In this document: piece after piece, positions 8,677 to 20,100 of the stretch
Position numbering within the stretch: the first letter of the stretch is position 1
Layout: each line of letters begins with the position of its first letter
Virus record (IMG/VR): IMGVR_UViG_3300024255_000023
Span: 1 to 64,000 of that record
DNA from: a virus
DNA: 64,000 bases
Strand: one strand, 5' to 3'
Translations under genes and position numbers: made by a program
Notes under the pieces: model-generated
Database searches by the model: none
Told to the model about the DNA's origin: nothing
Seen by the model: only the letters and a program-made list of their open reading frames with translations

Positions 8677-11600
8677 ATGGCTGTTGGTCGCATATCCGGT
8701 CCGCTCTTGAAGTCGAATCTTATCCGTAATGGGATAGATTTAGCATTTGAGACCGACCTATTATACCTAGATGTAAATAATCAGCGTATCGGCGTCAAGA
8801 ATTCAGCTCCTGCGTACGAGGTAGATGTTACTGGAACTACACAAACTACAGACTTAATTGTTACTAATCAATCAACACTTGGTGATATACAAGTTGTTGG
8901 TAACACAATTAGTACAACACAACCATACCTAAACATTGCTACATTTGATACTGTTGTATCACTAAACAGATTAAAAGTTGATAGTATTAATATTGAAGGC
9001 AATGCTATCTCAACAAATAACGATGACTCGTCAGCAGATGTAAACTTAGAGCTAAGACCAAATGGCACAGGCTCAGTTGATGTACATTCGGATATGAATG
9101 TAACTGGTGACATTTATGCAAGTGGAAATATTACAGCAGATGGTAATATTAATATTGGTGATGCAAACACTGATAATGTTATCTTTAATGCTGAAGTTGC
9201 AAGTGCTATAATACCAGACTTAAACAATACATACGACCTTGGTAGTAATCCAGATACTTCTGGAAAAGAATGGGCTAATGTTTACGTTAATAACCTTGAA
9301 TCATCTGCAATTAATACTGTAGATTTAACTGTACAAGGTATTGACTTAACGCAACGATATGGTAACATATACTATGTTGCTCAAAATGGTAATGATGCAA
9401 ATACAGGTACACATTTATTAGATCCAGTAGCAACTATAAAATATGCACTTAGTTTAGCAACCGCCGGCGATACTGTATTCATTTACCCAGGCGATTATAC
9501 TGAAATATTTCCATTAACTATTCCGCAAGGAGTAACATTAAAAGGCGAAAGTATTAGAAGTGTAATTGTTCGTCCTACAACACAAACTCGCTATAATGAT
9601 GCAGTCTTGCTTAATGGCGAATCAACTGTAGAAGACCTGACACTTACTGGATTTCAAAGTGGTGGTAATTTTTATTCTAGAACATATACAGATTCAACAA
9701 ATCCGTTCTTTATTGTTCAAGCTGGTACAGCACCATTTGCACACACATATGTAAGCGGAGGCACTGTAACAGCAGACGGTACAACATATAATGTAACAGC
9801 AGGCACAACATATAATGAAGCAACAGGATTTTTAACAGTTTATCACGATGGACCAAACAATTGGCCATTGGCCAATCCGTTTATATCAGGTTTATCATTT
9901 AGTTGTAATGGCGATACTAGGACATTCCCAGACAACGGTTATGCTTTCCGTTATGCAACAGATTATACAGCAACATCACGTTCGCCATATATTAGAAACA
10001 TTACAGTAATTACAACTGGTACAACAGTAAGTGCATTAGATCCAAGAGGATTTGACGCAGGCGATGCAGGTAAAGGTGCGTATATTGACGGTGCATACGG
10101 CACAGCAAGTTCAGTAAACACAGCACTACTATTCCATAGTGCAACATTTATTACACCAGGTGTTGATGCAATTACAATGACGAACGGTGCTAGAGTTGAA
10201 TGGCTTAATAGTTTTACATACTTTGCTAATCGTTCAATGTTTGCATTTGACAGCAAAGGCGGTCAACGATATGCGGGCAAAACAAAGCTCACACTAGCGG
10301 GCATTACAGGAACCTTTACACAAGGCAATACATTAACTATCACTAGCAGTGACGCTTCTACAGTGCTTACAGGCACTATTAGTAGCGTAGATGGCAACGA
10401 TGTTTATGTAAGTGGATATTTAGAATTAGACGGGTTTGATTTAACGCCACAAAGTATTACAGACGGCAGTGCAACAGCAACAACTATTTCTAGTTTTGAT
10501 TTGCGTGAGTTTGGTGCAGAAGTTAGACTTATTGCATCAGCAAGTGTTTACGGTAATTTTGGATTAGTTGGAAACGGTCCAGGTGTTATTATGTATGCAA
10601 TTGGACAAAACCTAGCATACATTGGTAATGGTAAAGAAGTAACTAACGAAACTGAATCTGTAATACAAGCAAACGAAATTGTTGAAACAAACGGAGCAAA
10701 GATCCGTTACAACTCGGTTGACCACAAAGGCGACTTTAGAGTTGGTGATTTATTTTATGTTAACCAGGAAACAGGTAATGTAACATTTGCTGTTAGTGAA
10801 TTTGAAATTAATACAACTAATGGTGTTTCTTTTACAACTGGCGCAAATACTACGTTTGTTGACGGCAATAAAATTGAAACTGGCGACTGGCGTATTAGCG
10901 GAAATAAACTTGAAACACTAACACAAGATGCTGAGTTTGAAGCTGCTAATGGAATAATTAATTTAAAATCAGACGTAAATGTAGAAGGTAGCTTAGATGT
11001 AACAGGCAATGTTACAATCGGCGGCAACATTACAATCGGCGACGAAGCAAGCGATACAATACAAATTGTAGCAGGAATTGATTCCGACATTATTCCAAAA
11101 ACAGCAAGTACATATACATTAGGTAGTGCATCTAAAACTTGGTCAGAACTTTTTACAGATAAAGTAAATGTTGATGATATTCAAATAACTGACAACTTTA
11201 TTACAACTACAGTTACTAGTTCAAACTTAGAACTACGTGCTAACGGCACAGGCAAAGTTATTGTGCCAAGCAACGACTTTGAAATTTCACAAGGGTTTGT
11301 AGTTAGTGGTACAACTACTCTTGCTGGCACAAATATTACTGGAACAGTAACACACGCAGGCGCAAATAATCAAACTGGCGACACAAGTGTTACAGGTAAT
11401 GTAACTGTAACTGAAAATTTAGATGTTACAGGCGCAGCACAGTTTGAAGAAATTTTAGTTGATGACAATTATATTACAACTACAACAACCAGTGCAGATT
11501 TAGAACTACGTGCTAATGGTACTGGTAAAATTCTTGTACCAAACAATGATGTAGAAATTACAAACAACTTAACTGTTGATGGAACTATATCCGCAACTAA

Positions 11601-13440
11601 TACAACTGCAACATCAATTATATCAAAGAGCTTTTCAACTGACTCTATTATAATTAAAGACAACTATATTGAAGCAGCAGATACTAATGCAAATTTAGAT
11701 TTACGTGCTAATGGCACCGGTGTTATAAACATACCATCTAATAACTTAAAAGTTGATCAAGATTTTACTATATCTGGTACAAGTGATTTACAAGATACAA
11801 CTATTATAGGTAACGTCACTCAAACAGGTAACACAACACAAACGGGTAATATTAATTTAACTGGTAATTTAGGTATTACTGGAAATGTTACAGTTTCTGG
11901 AGTGTCACAGTTTGAAAATATTAAAATTGAAACAAATTATATTACAACTACAGACACTAATTCAAATTTAGAATTACGTGCTACTGAATACGGTGATGTA
12001 TTAATTCCGTCTAATGATGTTGTTATTAACAACGATTTAACAGTTACCGGAACAATTAGTGTTGGCAATGTAACTTCGTTGGGCACAATTACTGCAAATA
12101 GATTTAGTACAGGTGATATTTTAATTGATGATAATTTTATTACTACAACAGTATCAAGTAGTGATTTAGAATTACGTGCTAACGGAACTGGTGAAGTTAT
12201 TGTACCTACTAACAATGTTGTAGTTGAACAAAACTTAACAGTAGAAGGTCAAACTAATTTAAAAAATATAACAGTTACAGGTGATATTACTCATACAGGT
12301 GATGTAACACAAACTGGTAATATCAATTTAACTGGTAACTTAGATGTCACTGGCGAAGTTATTATTAGTGCAAGTGTTATACAATTTGAACAGATACAAT
12401 TATCCGGTAATTCTATTACAACAACTGAAACTAGTGCAGACTTAGAACTACGTGCTAATGGCACTGGTCAAATATTAATACCAAATAACAATGTTGAAAT
12501 TACAAATAACTTAGCAGTTGACGGAGTACTTAGTGTAGGAAATATTACAAGTACAGGTACTATTACATCAAATAGTTTTTCAACTGGTGACATTTTAATT
12601 GATGATAATTTTATTACTACAACAGTATCAAGTAGTGATTTAGAACTTAGAACAAATGGTACAGGTTCAGTAATCATTGACGACTTTGATATTAACGGGT
12701 CAACAATTACAACTACTGGTGAAATTAATCTTACACCAGGAAACGGAATAATTAATTTAAATGCAACAGGAGCAGTAAAACTTCCTGTAGGCAACACAAC
12801 AGATCGTCCAGCAGGGGTAGCTGGACACCTTAGATACAATAATCAGTTAAACCGCTTTGAAGGATACAACGGTACTAATTGGATAAATCTTAAAGGAGTT
12901 GAAGACTTAGACGGTGACACTAAAGTTACTGCTGAATTAACTGAAGGCGCAAATGATGGTATAATTAGATTTGATATTCAAGGCTCGACTATAGTTACTA
13001 TCGATGATCAAAAATTAACAGCACCGCAAATTAATGTAGATGATATTCAAATTAACGGAAACGTAATTGAAACAACATCAACTAATACTAATCTTAGCTT
13101 AACAGCTAACGGAACAGGCTCAGTAACATTTGATAACTTTGCATTCAAAGACAACACTATAACAAATACTGTTACAAATAGTATAACAACATTTGAGAAT
13201 ACTGGAAACGGTTATGTAAAATTTGACGGACCGTATGGTATAGTTTTACCGTCAGGTGGAACAGGAGAAAGACCACCTTTTGCGTATACAGAAACTGGTC
13301 AAATGAGATTTAACACTGATGATCAACGTGTAGAAATTTGGGACGGAACTAACTGGGTATCAGTTGCTGGTGCCGGCGCAGGTATTACAAGATCAGACGC
13401 AGAAGAAATTGCACTATCAACAGTGCTGGTATTAGGATAA
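8677..13440 (+). CDS. Large tail-fibre protein A2, paralogue of A1
   Basis: This 1587-aa fibre has N-terminus AVGRISGPLLKSNLIRNG, matching fibre A1. A predicted beta-helix spans about residues 231-655 (IYYVAQNGNDANTG, then TIKYALSLATAGDTVFIYPGDY) and contains two insertions not in A1. The shared KGDFRVGDLFYVNQETG module follows. Nine copies of (D/N)LELRANGTG-type repeats, each with DNFITTTV-like lead-ins and VTGNVT-like spacers, fill about residues 120-1490. The C-terminus has two (R/G)P...G.(L/M)R(Y/F)N...W cassettes. Two repeats are identical over 54 bp of DNA, suggesting recent duplication. AAGGAGA precedes the ATG. Likely a trimeric host-recognition fibre. Confidence 0.8.
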   Translation: MAVGRISGPLLKSNLIRNGIDLAFETDLLYLDVNNQRIGVKNSAPAYEVDVTGTTQTTDLIVTNQSTLGDIQVVGNTISTTQPYLNIATFDTVVSLNRLKVDSINIEGNAISTNNDDSSADVNLELRPNGTGSVDVHSDMNVTGDIYASGNITADGNINIGDANTDNVIFNAEVASAIIPDLNNTYDLGSNPDTSGKEWANVYVNNLESSAINTVDLTVQGIDLTQRYGNIYYVAQNGNDANTGTHLLDPVATIKYALSLATAGDTVFIYPGDYTEIFPLTIPQGVTLKGESIRSVIVRPTTQTRYNDAVLLNGESTVEDLTLTGFQSGGNFYSRTYTDSTNPFFIVQAGTAPFAHTYVSGGTVTADGTTYNVTAGTTYNEATGFLTVYHDGPNNWPLANPFISGLSFSCNGDTRTFPDNGYAFRYATDYTATSRSPYIRNITVITTGTTVSALDPRGFDAGDAGKGAYIDGAYGTASSVNTALLFHSATFITPGVDAITMTNGARVEWLNSFTYFANRSMFAFDSKGGQRYAGKTKLTLAGITGTFTQGNTLTITSSDASTVLTGTISSVDGNDVYVSGYLELDGFDLTPQSITDGSATATTISSFDLREFGAEVRLIASASVYGNFGLVGNGPGVIMYAIGQNLAYIGNGKEVTNETESVIQANEIVETNGAKIRYNSVDHKGDFRVGDLFYVNQETGNVTFAVSEFEINTTNGVSFTTGANTTFVDGNKIETGDWRISGNKLETLTQDAEFEAANGIINLKSDVNVEGSLDVTGNVTIGGNITIGDEASDTIQIVAGIDSDIIPKTASTYTLGSASKTWSELFTDKVNVDDIQITDNFITTTVTSSNLELRANGTGKVIVPSNDFEISQGFVVSGTTTLAGTNITGTVTHAGANNQTGDTSVTGNVTVTENLDVTGAAQFEEILVDDNYITTTTTSADLELRANGTGKILVPNNDVEITNNLTVDGTISATNTTATSIISKSFSTDSIIIKDNYIEAADTNANLDLRANGTGVINIPSNNLKVDQDFTISGTSDLQDTTIIGNVTQTGNTTQTGNINLTGNLGITGNVTVSGVSQFENIKIETNYITTTDTNSNLELRATEYGDVLIPSNDVVINNDLTVTGTISVGNVTSLGTITANRFSTGDILIDDNFITTTVSSSDLELRANGTGEVIVPTNNVVVEQNLTVEGQTNLKNITVTGDITHTGDVTQTGNINLTGNLDVTGEVIISASVIQFEQIQLSGNSITTTETSADLELRANGTGQILIPNNNVEITNNLAVDGVLSVGNITSTGTITSNSFSTGDILIDDNFITTTVSSSDLELRTNGTGSVIIDDFDINGSTITTTGEINLTPGNGIINLNATGAVKLPVGNTTDRPAGVAGHLRYNNQLNRFEGYNGTNWINLKGVEDLDGDTKVTAELTEGANDGIIRFDIQGSTIVTIDDQKLTAPQINVDDIQINGNVIETTSTNTNLSLTANGTGSVTFDNFAFKDNTITNTVTNSITTFENTGNGYVKFDGPYGIVLPSGGTGERPPFAYTETGQMRFNTDDQRVEIWDGTNWVSVAGAGAGITRSDAEEIALSTVLVLG
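12118..12171 (+). repeat. 54-bp direct repeat, copy 1
   Basis: Identical by eye to 12592-12645. It encodes the DDNFITTTVSSSDLE segment of a fibre A2 module. The copies are 474 bp apart and in frame. Confidence 0.85.
12592..12645 (+). repeat. 54-bp direct repeat, copy 2
   Basis: Identical by eye to 12118-12171. Neighbouring modules are similar in protein but differ in DNA, so this pair is a recent copy or gene-conversion tract. Confidence 0.85.
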
Positions 13441-13444
13441 AGAT

Positions 13445-13774
13445 ATGGCAACAACATTTAAAAACGTAGTAGTAGCAAACGTAGGAACAGAACGTACCGA
13501 AATAATAGCAACTAACGATAATGCTAGAGTAACTGTAGTTGGCTTTAGTTTAGCAAATTTAACCGAAGGTGTTATTTTAGTCGACATTGAATTACAAGAT
13601 GATGCTAGTGTTACTGGATATTATGCTAAAGAATTAATTGTTCCGCCAAATACAAGTTTAAGAGTACTAAACGGTGGCGAGAAATTAATACTTACACCAA
13701 ATAATAATTTATATGTAAAAACTAATGTTAGCGATGCTGTTGACGTTATTTTAAGTACAGTAGAAATACTTTAA
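13445..13774 (+). CDS. Small beta-sandwich virion protein
   Basis: This 109-aa protein starts four bases after the stop of fibre A2. The pattern TEIIATNDNARVTVVGFSLANLTEG...LIVPPNTSLRVLNGGEKLILTPNNNLYV...VDVILSTVEIL resembles the small proteins at 2469 and 34264, and all three lie beside large fibre genes. It is a likely minor virion or fibre-associated protein of unknown role. Confidence 0.6.
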   Translation: MATTFKNVVVANVGTERTEIIATNDNARVTVVGFSLANLTEGVILVDIELQDDASVTGYYAKELIVPPNTSLRVLNGGEKLILTPNNNLYVKTNVSDAVDVILSTVEIL

Positions 13775-13785
13775 GGAGATAAGGA

Positions 13786-14166
13786 ATGGCATCAACACAT
13801 TATGTAGGACAAACTCCAAGTATAACAGAACTACTTGGAACAGGACAACCGAGATACTTTTATGCATTACGCAGAGAAGAAGACGGAACATTATATTTTG
13901 CAAAAATTGATCAGTTAAAAGATACTGATACAATTACAGTTAATAACCCCGGAGCATCAATAGATGACTTTACAGAGTTTGAATATGGCGTAGACTTTTT
14001 TGATGGACGTTTAGAAATTGATCACAGTCGTCCGTACGATAACTTGCAATGGGATCAATATCGTTGGGATAATAAAAATATGTATTATTATGTAAATTCC
14101 GAAGGCGAATTAGTAGTTAGAATTAATCAGTCATACGCTTATGACCCAAGTCAGATAGTGTCATAA
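13786..14166 (+). CDS. Conserved virion structural protein of marine T4-like phages
   Basis: This 126-aa protein starts ASTHYVGQTPSITELLGTG and contains GQPRYFYALRREEDG, DDFTEFEYGVDFFDGR and YDNLQWDQYRWDNKNMYYY. I recognise this pattern from conserved structural proteins beside tail-fibre genes of marine T4-like phages; no function is known to me. It is preceded by AAGGAG. The late promoter of the next gene overlaps its stop codon. Confidence 0.6.
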   Translation: MASTHYVGQTPSITELLGTGQPRYFYALRREEDGTLYFAKIDQLKDTDTITVNNPGASIDDFTEFEYGVDFFDGRLEIDHSRPYDNLQWDQYRWDNKNMYYYVNSEGELVVRINQSYAYDPSQIVS

Positions 14167-14169
14167 ATA
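14162..14169 (+). promoter_or_regulatory. Late promoter CATAAATA
   Basis: T4-type late octamer overlapping the preceding stop codon; predicted start 14175, followed by AAGGA before the ATG at 14198. Confidence 0.7.
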
Positions 14170-14197
14170 CGTAAAATGAATCAAGGAACCGCATAGA

Positions 14198-17100
14198 ATG
14201 TCAGAATTTAAAATTAGTAGATTAAGATTTAGTTGGGTAGGTAATTGGCAAGACCAATACGTATACAACAAAGATGAAATTGTTCAATACGAAGGTAAAG
14301 CATATGTTTGTTTAATACCTCACACATCTAATGCATTTTATAGTGATTTAGGCGCTGTTGAACCTAAATGGGAACTAATGATGACAGGCCAAACGTGGAA
14401 AGGTCCTTGGTCACAGTTCCAGCAGTATTCACTAGATAACATTGTAATTTTTGGTGGTGTTGTTTATAAATGTAACGAACAGCATCTCAGCGGTAGCATC
14501 ATTGATCCTGACATTGATAAATGGGATACCTATGCTGAATCTAAAACTTGGAAAAGTGAATGGACATCAAGTACAACATACGGTCCGGGTGATATTGTAA
14601 ACTATGGTGGTTCATCGTATGAGTGTATTATAGCACATGTTTCAGCTGAAACTGATTTACTAGGATTAGAAGACGACTATACTGCGATTGACGACAGTAC
14701 AGAAAAGTTTTGGAAAGTTGCACAAGAAGGCGTTCAATGGCGTGGTGACTTTGCAACATCAACTGAAGATAGTTCTACACTAAGATATAAGTTAAACGAT
14801 CTTGTAAGATACGGGCCAAGCATTTATAAATGTAATTGGGGTCACGCTCCGTCAATATTAGGTGAGTTATCAGATGAATTTTACTATGCTGGTCAAATTA
14901 AAGATGACGGACGCCATGGAGAAATATTTGATAGAAGTATTGAAGTAAACGGATTAAAACTTGTTGCCGCAACAAATATTGGCGGACAAATTGCAGTACC
15001 AGACGAATGGCTTAGAAAAACTGCAAGGGCAGTACAGTTATTAACTGATCCTGATAGTATCGGAATTAATGCTGAATATCAAAAGAATTTAATAAAAACA
15101 CTAAGAGGAGACATTGGAACTCCACATGCTGGAATTCCAGCTGCCCAGCGTATTGCTTACGGTAGTGGCGATAGTTATACTCCAAATTGGTTACAGGATG
15201 CAAACGTAAGTAGTTATACAGGATATCAGTATTTCTTAGATAGTCATGTAGTTAATGACATGGTTTGGTATAAAAATACAAGTGGTCCTAATCCTTCAGT
15301 TGGTGACAGAGATATTGAAGAAATCTTAGAACACTTAATGCACACAATACACTTGTTTGGTATTCCAGGAGCAGTTCCGGGTGCCGACTTAGCAATAGCA
15401 GTGCAAGCTCAAGAAAATCCAGACTTCCAAACAACTGATTTACATGTTGCAATGATCGAAGCAATGAACGCAGGAGTATTTAATCCTAGCGAGTATGTGA
15501 CTGTAATTGCAACAGAAGATCCTGAATCACTTCTTACAACATATAGTATTACAGATGCTGAACAAGCTGAAATAGCATACAAGGAATATTTGTATTTACT
15601 AAACTGGTCTATGTGGGAAATGTCAGAGTTTTGGAATGGCGGAAGTCTTTCTCCTGAATGGACACTAATAGATCAGTTAGGCGTTCAAGAGAATAATCCA
15701 TTAGGTTATGCATTGTTTAATACTTATATTCAACCAGTTTTATCAAAGCCTAATTTTGTTACATTAAGAAATATTTTTCAAAATGGTGATTTAGGAGTAT
15801 CAGGATATCAACCAGATATAACTGACAACTTAGCCGGCGACGAAGGAACTTGGGTTAAAAGTTATTGGGATTTATGGCTACCGGGGTTAGATTACGAAAA
15901 CGTTTGGAGCAATAACTCAATTTATCAACCAGGCGACATTGTACTATACGGTGGATACTTATTCCAGTCAATAGTAATTAATAACATAGGTAATACACCT
16001 TCAACAACATACGGTGAAGATTCAACTGATGCATGGGAATTAGTTAGTAAAGCATTTGATGTAGAAGGTATATGGGATAATGTAACTCCTTATAAAATTG
16101 GTAGTGTTGTAACATACGGCGGTGATTTATATGTTGCATTAGTCGACAGTCAAGGTGTTAATCCTGGAAACTCTGTAATCACAGCACCATACGAAGCTGA
16201 AGATTCAGCAGGTACACGATTACAAGTTAACTTTGGTGACTCGGTATCAGCAAACTCGATTACTATTGGTATGACCGTAACTGGAGAAGGCTTTGCTAGT
16301 GGCCAAACAGTTGAAGCAGTAAGTGTAGATAATGACTCATCTAATGCTTCACAAATTGCTACAATAACACTTAGTCATGCACCAGACGGCACAATAACAG
16401 ACGAAGCACTAATAACATTTGCAGGCGCAAAAGCAGGTTACTGGGAAGTAATGATTCCAGGATTTAGTTGGGAAGGTCGTTGGAATACAGATATAGTATA
16501 CAATATTGATGATATTGCATATTACGGAAATGCAACATATTATTGCTTAAGAGAGCACACATCTTCGCTAGTTAATAGACCTGATTATGATTTACAAAAT
16601 ACATACTGGACTATGTACTTACAACATGATCAAAGAAACATTTTAACTACTCCAGGCGAAATGATAACAAGAGATAGTAGTGAAAACACTACATTAGCTA
16701 TTGGCGAACAAAATAGTATTTTAAAAGTAATTGACGGACTACCAACTTGGAGTGACTTAGACTTTACACCAAATGTTTACTATGTTGCAACAAACGGTAT
16801 TGATGCTATTGGGCGCGGTACAACACCAGATACTGCATGGAGATCAGTTAACTATGCATGTGCTAATGTTTTAGAAGGAACACTTCAACAAAATGCAAAA
16901 GTACTATTAGAAAAGAATAAAGAATTTATTGTTCAAGAAGCATTTAACTGGTTCTTATATCAACAGAATGAAGGCGCTGATCCTTTTGTATCATCATATG
17001 ATTTTGATAATACTAAAGTAATAAGAGATGCAAGACAAATAGTAGATGCAGTAACACGAGATTTAATACGTGGCGGCAACTGTAATACTGTTGCAGCAGC

Positions 17101-20100
17101 GTTATCATACTTTGATTTAGAAAGTACAAACAGATTTACAAATGATTCAGTTGCTGAACAGAGATTGTTTTTCCAAGTATTTTTTGTAGAACTATTTAAT
17201 TTAATAGAACTATCATTAACTAATACAATTCCAGCAGTAAACTATCAACAGCTCGAAGCAGACAGAATTGGCATTAACGATTTAGATCCAGGAGAGGTGG
17301 CATTTGCTGCTCAATGGTTTAATAGTTCTCTTACACTAGAAAGTGATACATTAACAGTAGTTAATGCACTTGAAAGAATTTATTTAGAGTCTTTTGCTGC
17401 AGGATCTCCTGATACAATTCCGCCAGCAAACGAATCAGCATATTCAACTATTTTTATTAGAGCAGGTACATACGACGAACAAATACCAATTCTAATTCCA
17501 GCAAATACAGCACTTAACGGAGACGAATTGCGTGGTACTACTATTCAACCGGCAACTCCAATTAACACACTTTGTACTCGTACACAAGGTGATGTGAACT
17601 TGTTTACTGTAGGATCTACATTAAATATGGAAAATAATACTCCAGTACAGTTTGTATCATTAAACCCAGTTGATGAGATTAGTACAATACTAGGCGGTGT
17701 AACAGCAGGACAAACTTATTATGTAATTGGAAGTTCAATTACTCCTACAACATTTTCAGTAGCAGAAACTAAAGATGCAACTCAAGCAGATTCAGTTGAT
17801 ATAACAACTAATATTGGTAATATGTATGTTTACGGCGGCGAAGCATTACACGATATGTTCCATGTAAGAAATGCTACAGGTATTAGAAATATGACTGTTA
17901 AAGGTCTACGTGGTACACTAACAGCAGAAAATGAATTCTTAACAAGACGCCCAACAGGCGGAGCTTATGTAGCACTTGATCCGGGTGAAGGACCAGATGA
18001 TACAAGAGCTTGGATCACATACAAATCACCATACGTGCAAAATGTAACAACATTTGGTACAGGATGTACAGGCATGAAAATTGATAGTACATTGCATAAC
18101 GGCGGCAACCGATCAATGGTGTCAAACGACTTTACACAAATTTTATCAGATGGTATTGGTATTTGGTGTAAAGGCGGCGATGCATTAACAGAAGCTGTTT
18201 CGGTGTTCTCATACTACGGGTACGCAGGTTACTTTGCTGAAGATGGTGCAAAAATGAGAGCTACAAACGGTAACAGTTCGTATGGTACATACGGTTGTGT
18301 TGCTGAAGGATTTGATATTTCAGAGACACCTGCTGTTGGTACAATTAATAACACATCGGGCGAAGCTACAGCACAAGCAGTTAGTGCATTAGGCGCAAAT
18401 GCTGAGATTTTGAAAATTCAGTATACACACGCAGGCGAGCAATACTATTCTAAAACAACTAACTATTTGAAAGAAAGTAATAATTTAATTTCAACTGAAT
18501 GGGAAAATGACAGTAATGTAACTATTATTAGAGCTCCGACAACTCCGTATGAAAATGAGTTTGCTTGGAAAATTACAGGTAATACTTCGTTGTCAAACAG
18601 TGCGTATTTTTGGCAAGATGTTAGTGTTAGTCCGCAAGGTAGAACATATACTAATGTAGCAGGTATTAACATTAGTGGTTCAGGTATTAATGCTACGTTT
18701 AACGTAACTGTAAATAGTGATGCGTATCAAGTGTCAGTAAATAACGGCGGCGAAAGTTATGTTGTTGGAAACCAAATAACATTATCAGGTAAGTCCTTTG
18801 GCGGACGTTCTCCTGAAAACGATATTATAGTTTCAGTTGACGAATTGGCAATTACTGCGGTACAACAAATATCTTTTGTAGGAACTGTGCCAGAAGGATC
18901 TGCACTAGGATACAATGTAAGTATACATGCTAAAAAAGGCGACTCGAGCTACATTGACTTAGGTACTGAATTTTCTGGCAACACGCTAGTTGAAACATCA
19001 GTAAGATTTAATTTTGATACTGGTGCTTTTACAAGTTTAGAAGGCGCTGGGCTTGTATTAGCATCGAATTTAAGGGCAGACTTTTTAGAAGAAGGATGGT
19101 ATCGACTATCATTTAAAGTTGTAGACACAACAGCACTTAACACACAGTTGCGAATGAAAGTATATCCAAGAGGTACGGACGGTATTACAGGTTCAACAAG
19201 TTTTTATGGAGCACAAATAACTACAAGTGATAATGTACAGTTCTTTATAGAGACTACTAATAATACTCCAACAGGATACGCTAATATTAAAGTTACTGGT
19301 GCTGGCAATGGCATTAAAGTACAAGCAGACGAGTTGAGAACAGGATCAATATTCCAAGCACGATTACTAGAAACAGCAGATGTAAGACTAGGCGGGTTAG
19401 GGTACAAGATACAAACAAACAATGCACAAACTGGTACTACTGAATACTTGACATTAGCAGGATCAGAAGTTGCTACAGCAGCAGAATATGAAGGCACAAG
19501 GCTAGTTGTACAATCAGGGTTAGGTGCTGGACAGTACGGTATAATTGCAGACTATGATGTAACAAGTAAGCAGGCAACTATTGTTAAGGAATCTTTTGAT
19601 CCACAAGAAATTGTAGCAAGTACAGCAACTGATAATAGACTAACAATTAGTTCTGATTCAGCAAATCAATTCTTTAATGTATACGAAGGACAGAAAATAC
19701 AATTTACACCAACATTCTATGATATTGATATAAACAGTATATCACAAAGTGGAATTAGTGTAGTTGGTACGTTAGGTAATTTAAACAACTATATGTACGT
19801 AACTACTACTACAAGATTACGTGTTGGACAAAAAATTAACTTTAGTGGAACACCGTTTGGTGGAGTAATTATAGGATTTGACTATTATATTATTGATGTA
19901 ATAGATGATCAAGCTATACAAATATCAACATCACAGGGTGGTGCAGTGTGGCCTCTTTCAAATGTTAATATTGAAGATCCTGATGATTCTCCAATAACAT
20001 TTACTGGCGAAATTCCAAACTTTACATTAAACTATCCTGATGATACTGGATATCTTAAAGCAGATACCACTACTAATATGGTAACCACGTTGCCAATACA

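Noticed and set aside
11469-12839. Several minus-strand frames opposite the fibre A2 repeats
   Set aside because: They repeat the same peptide (SKSLLDTVVVI-like) because the plus-strand coding repeats; they are reverse shadows, not genes.
8800-13400. Regularly spaced repeats that could suggest a CRISPR array
   Set aside because: Repeats are coding, in frame, diverged and unevenly spaced; no constant repeat with unique spacers.
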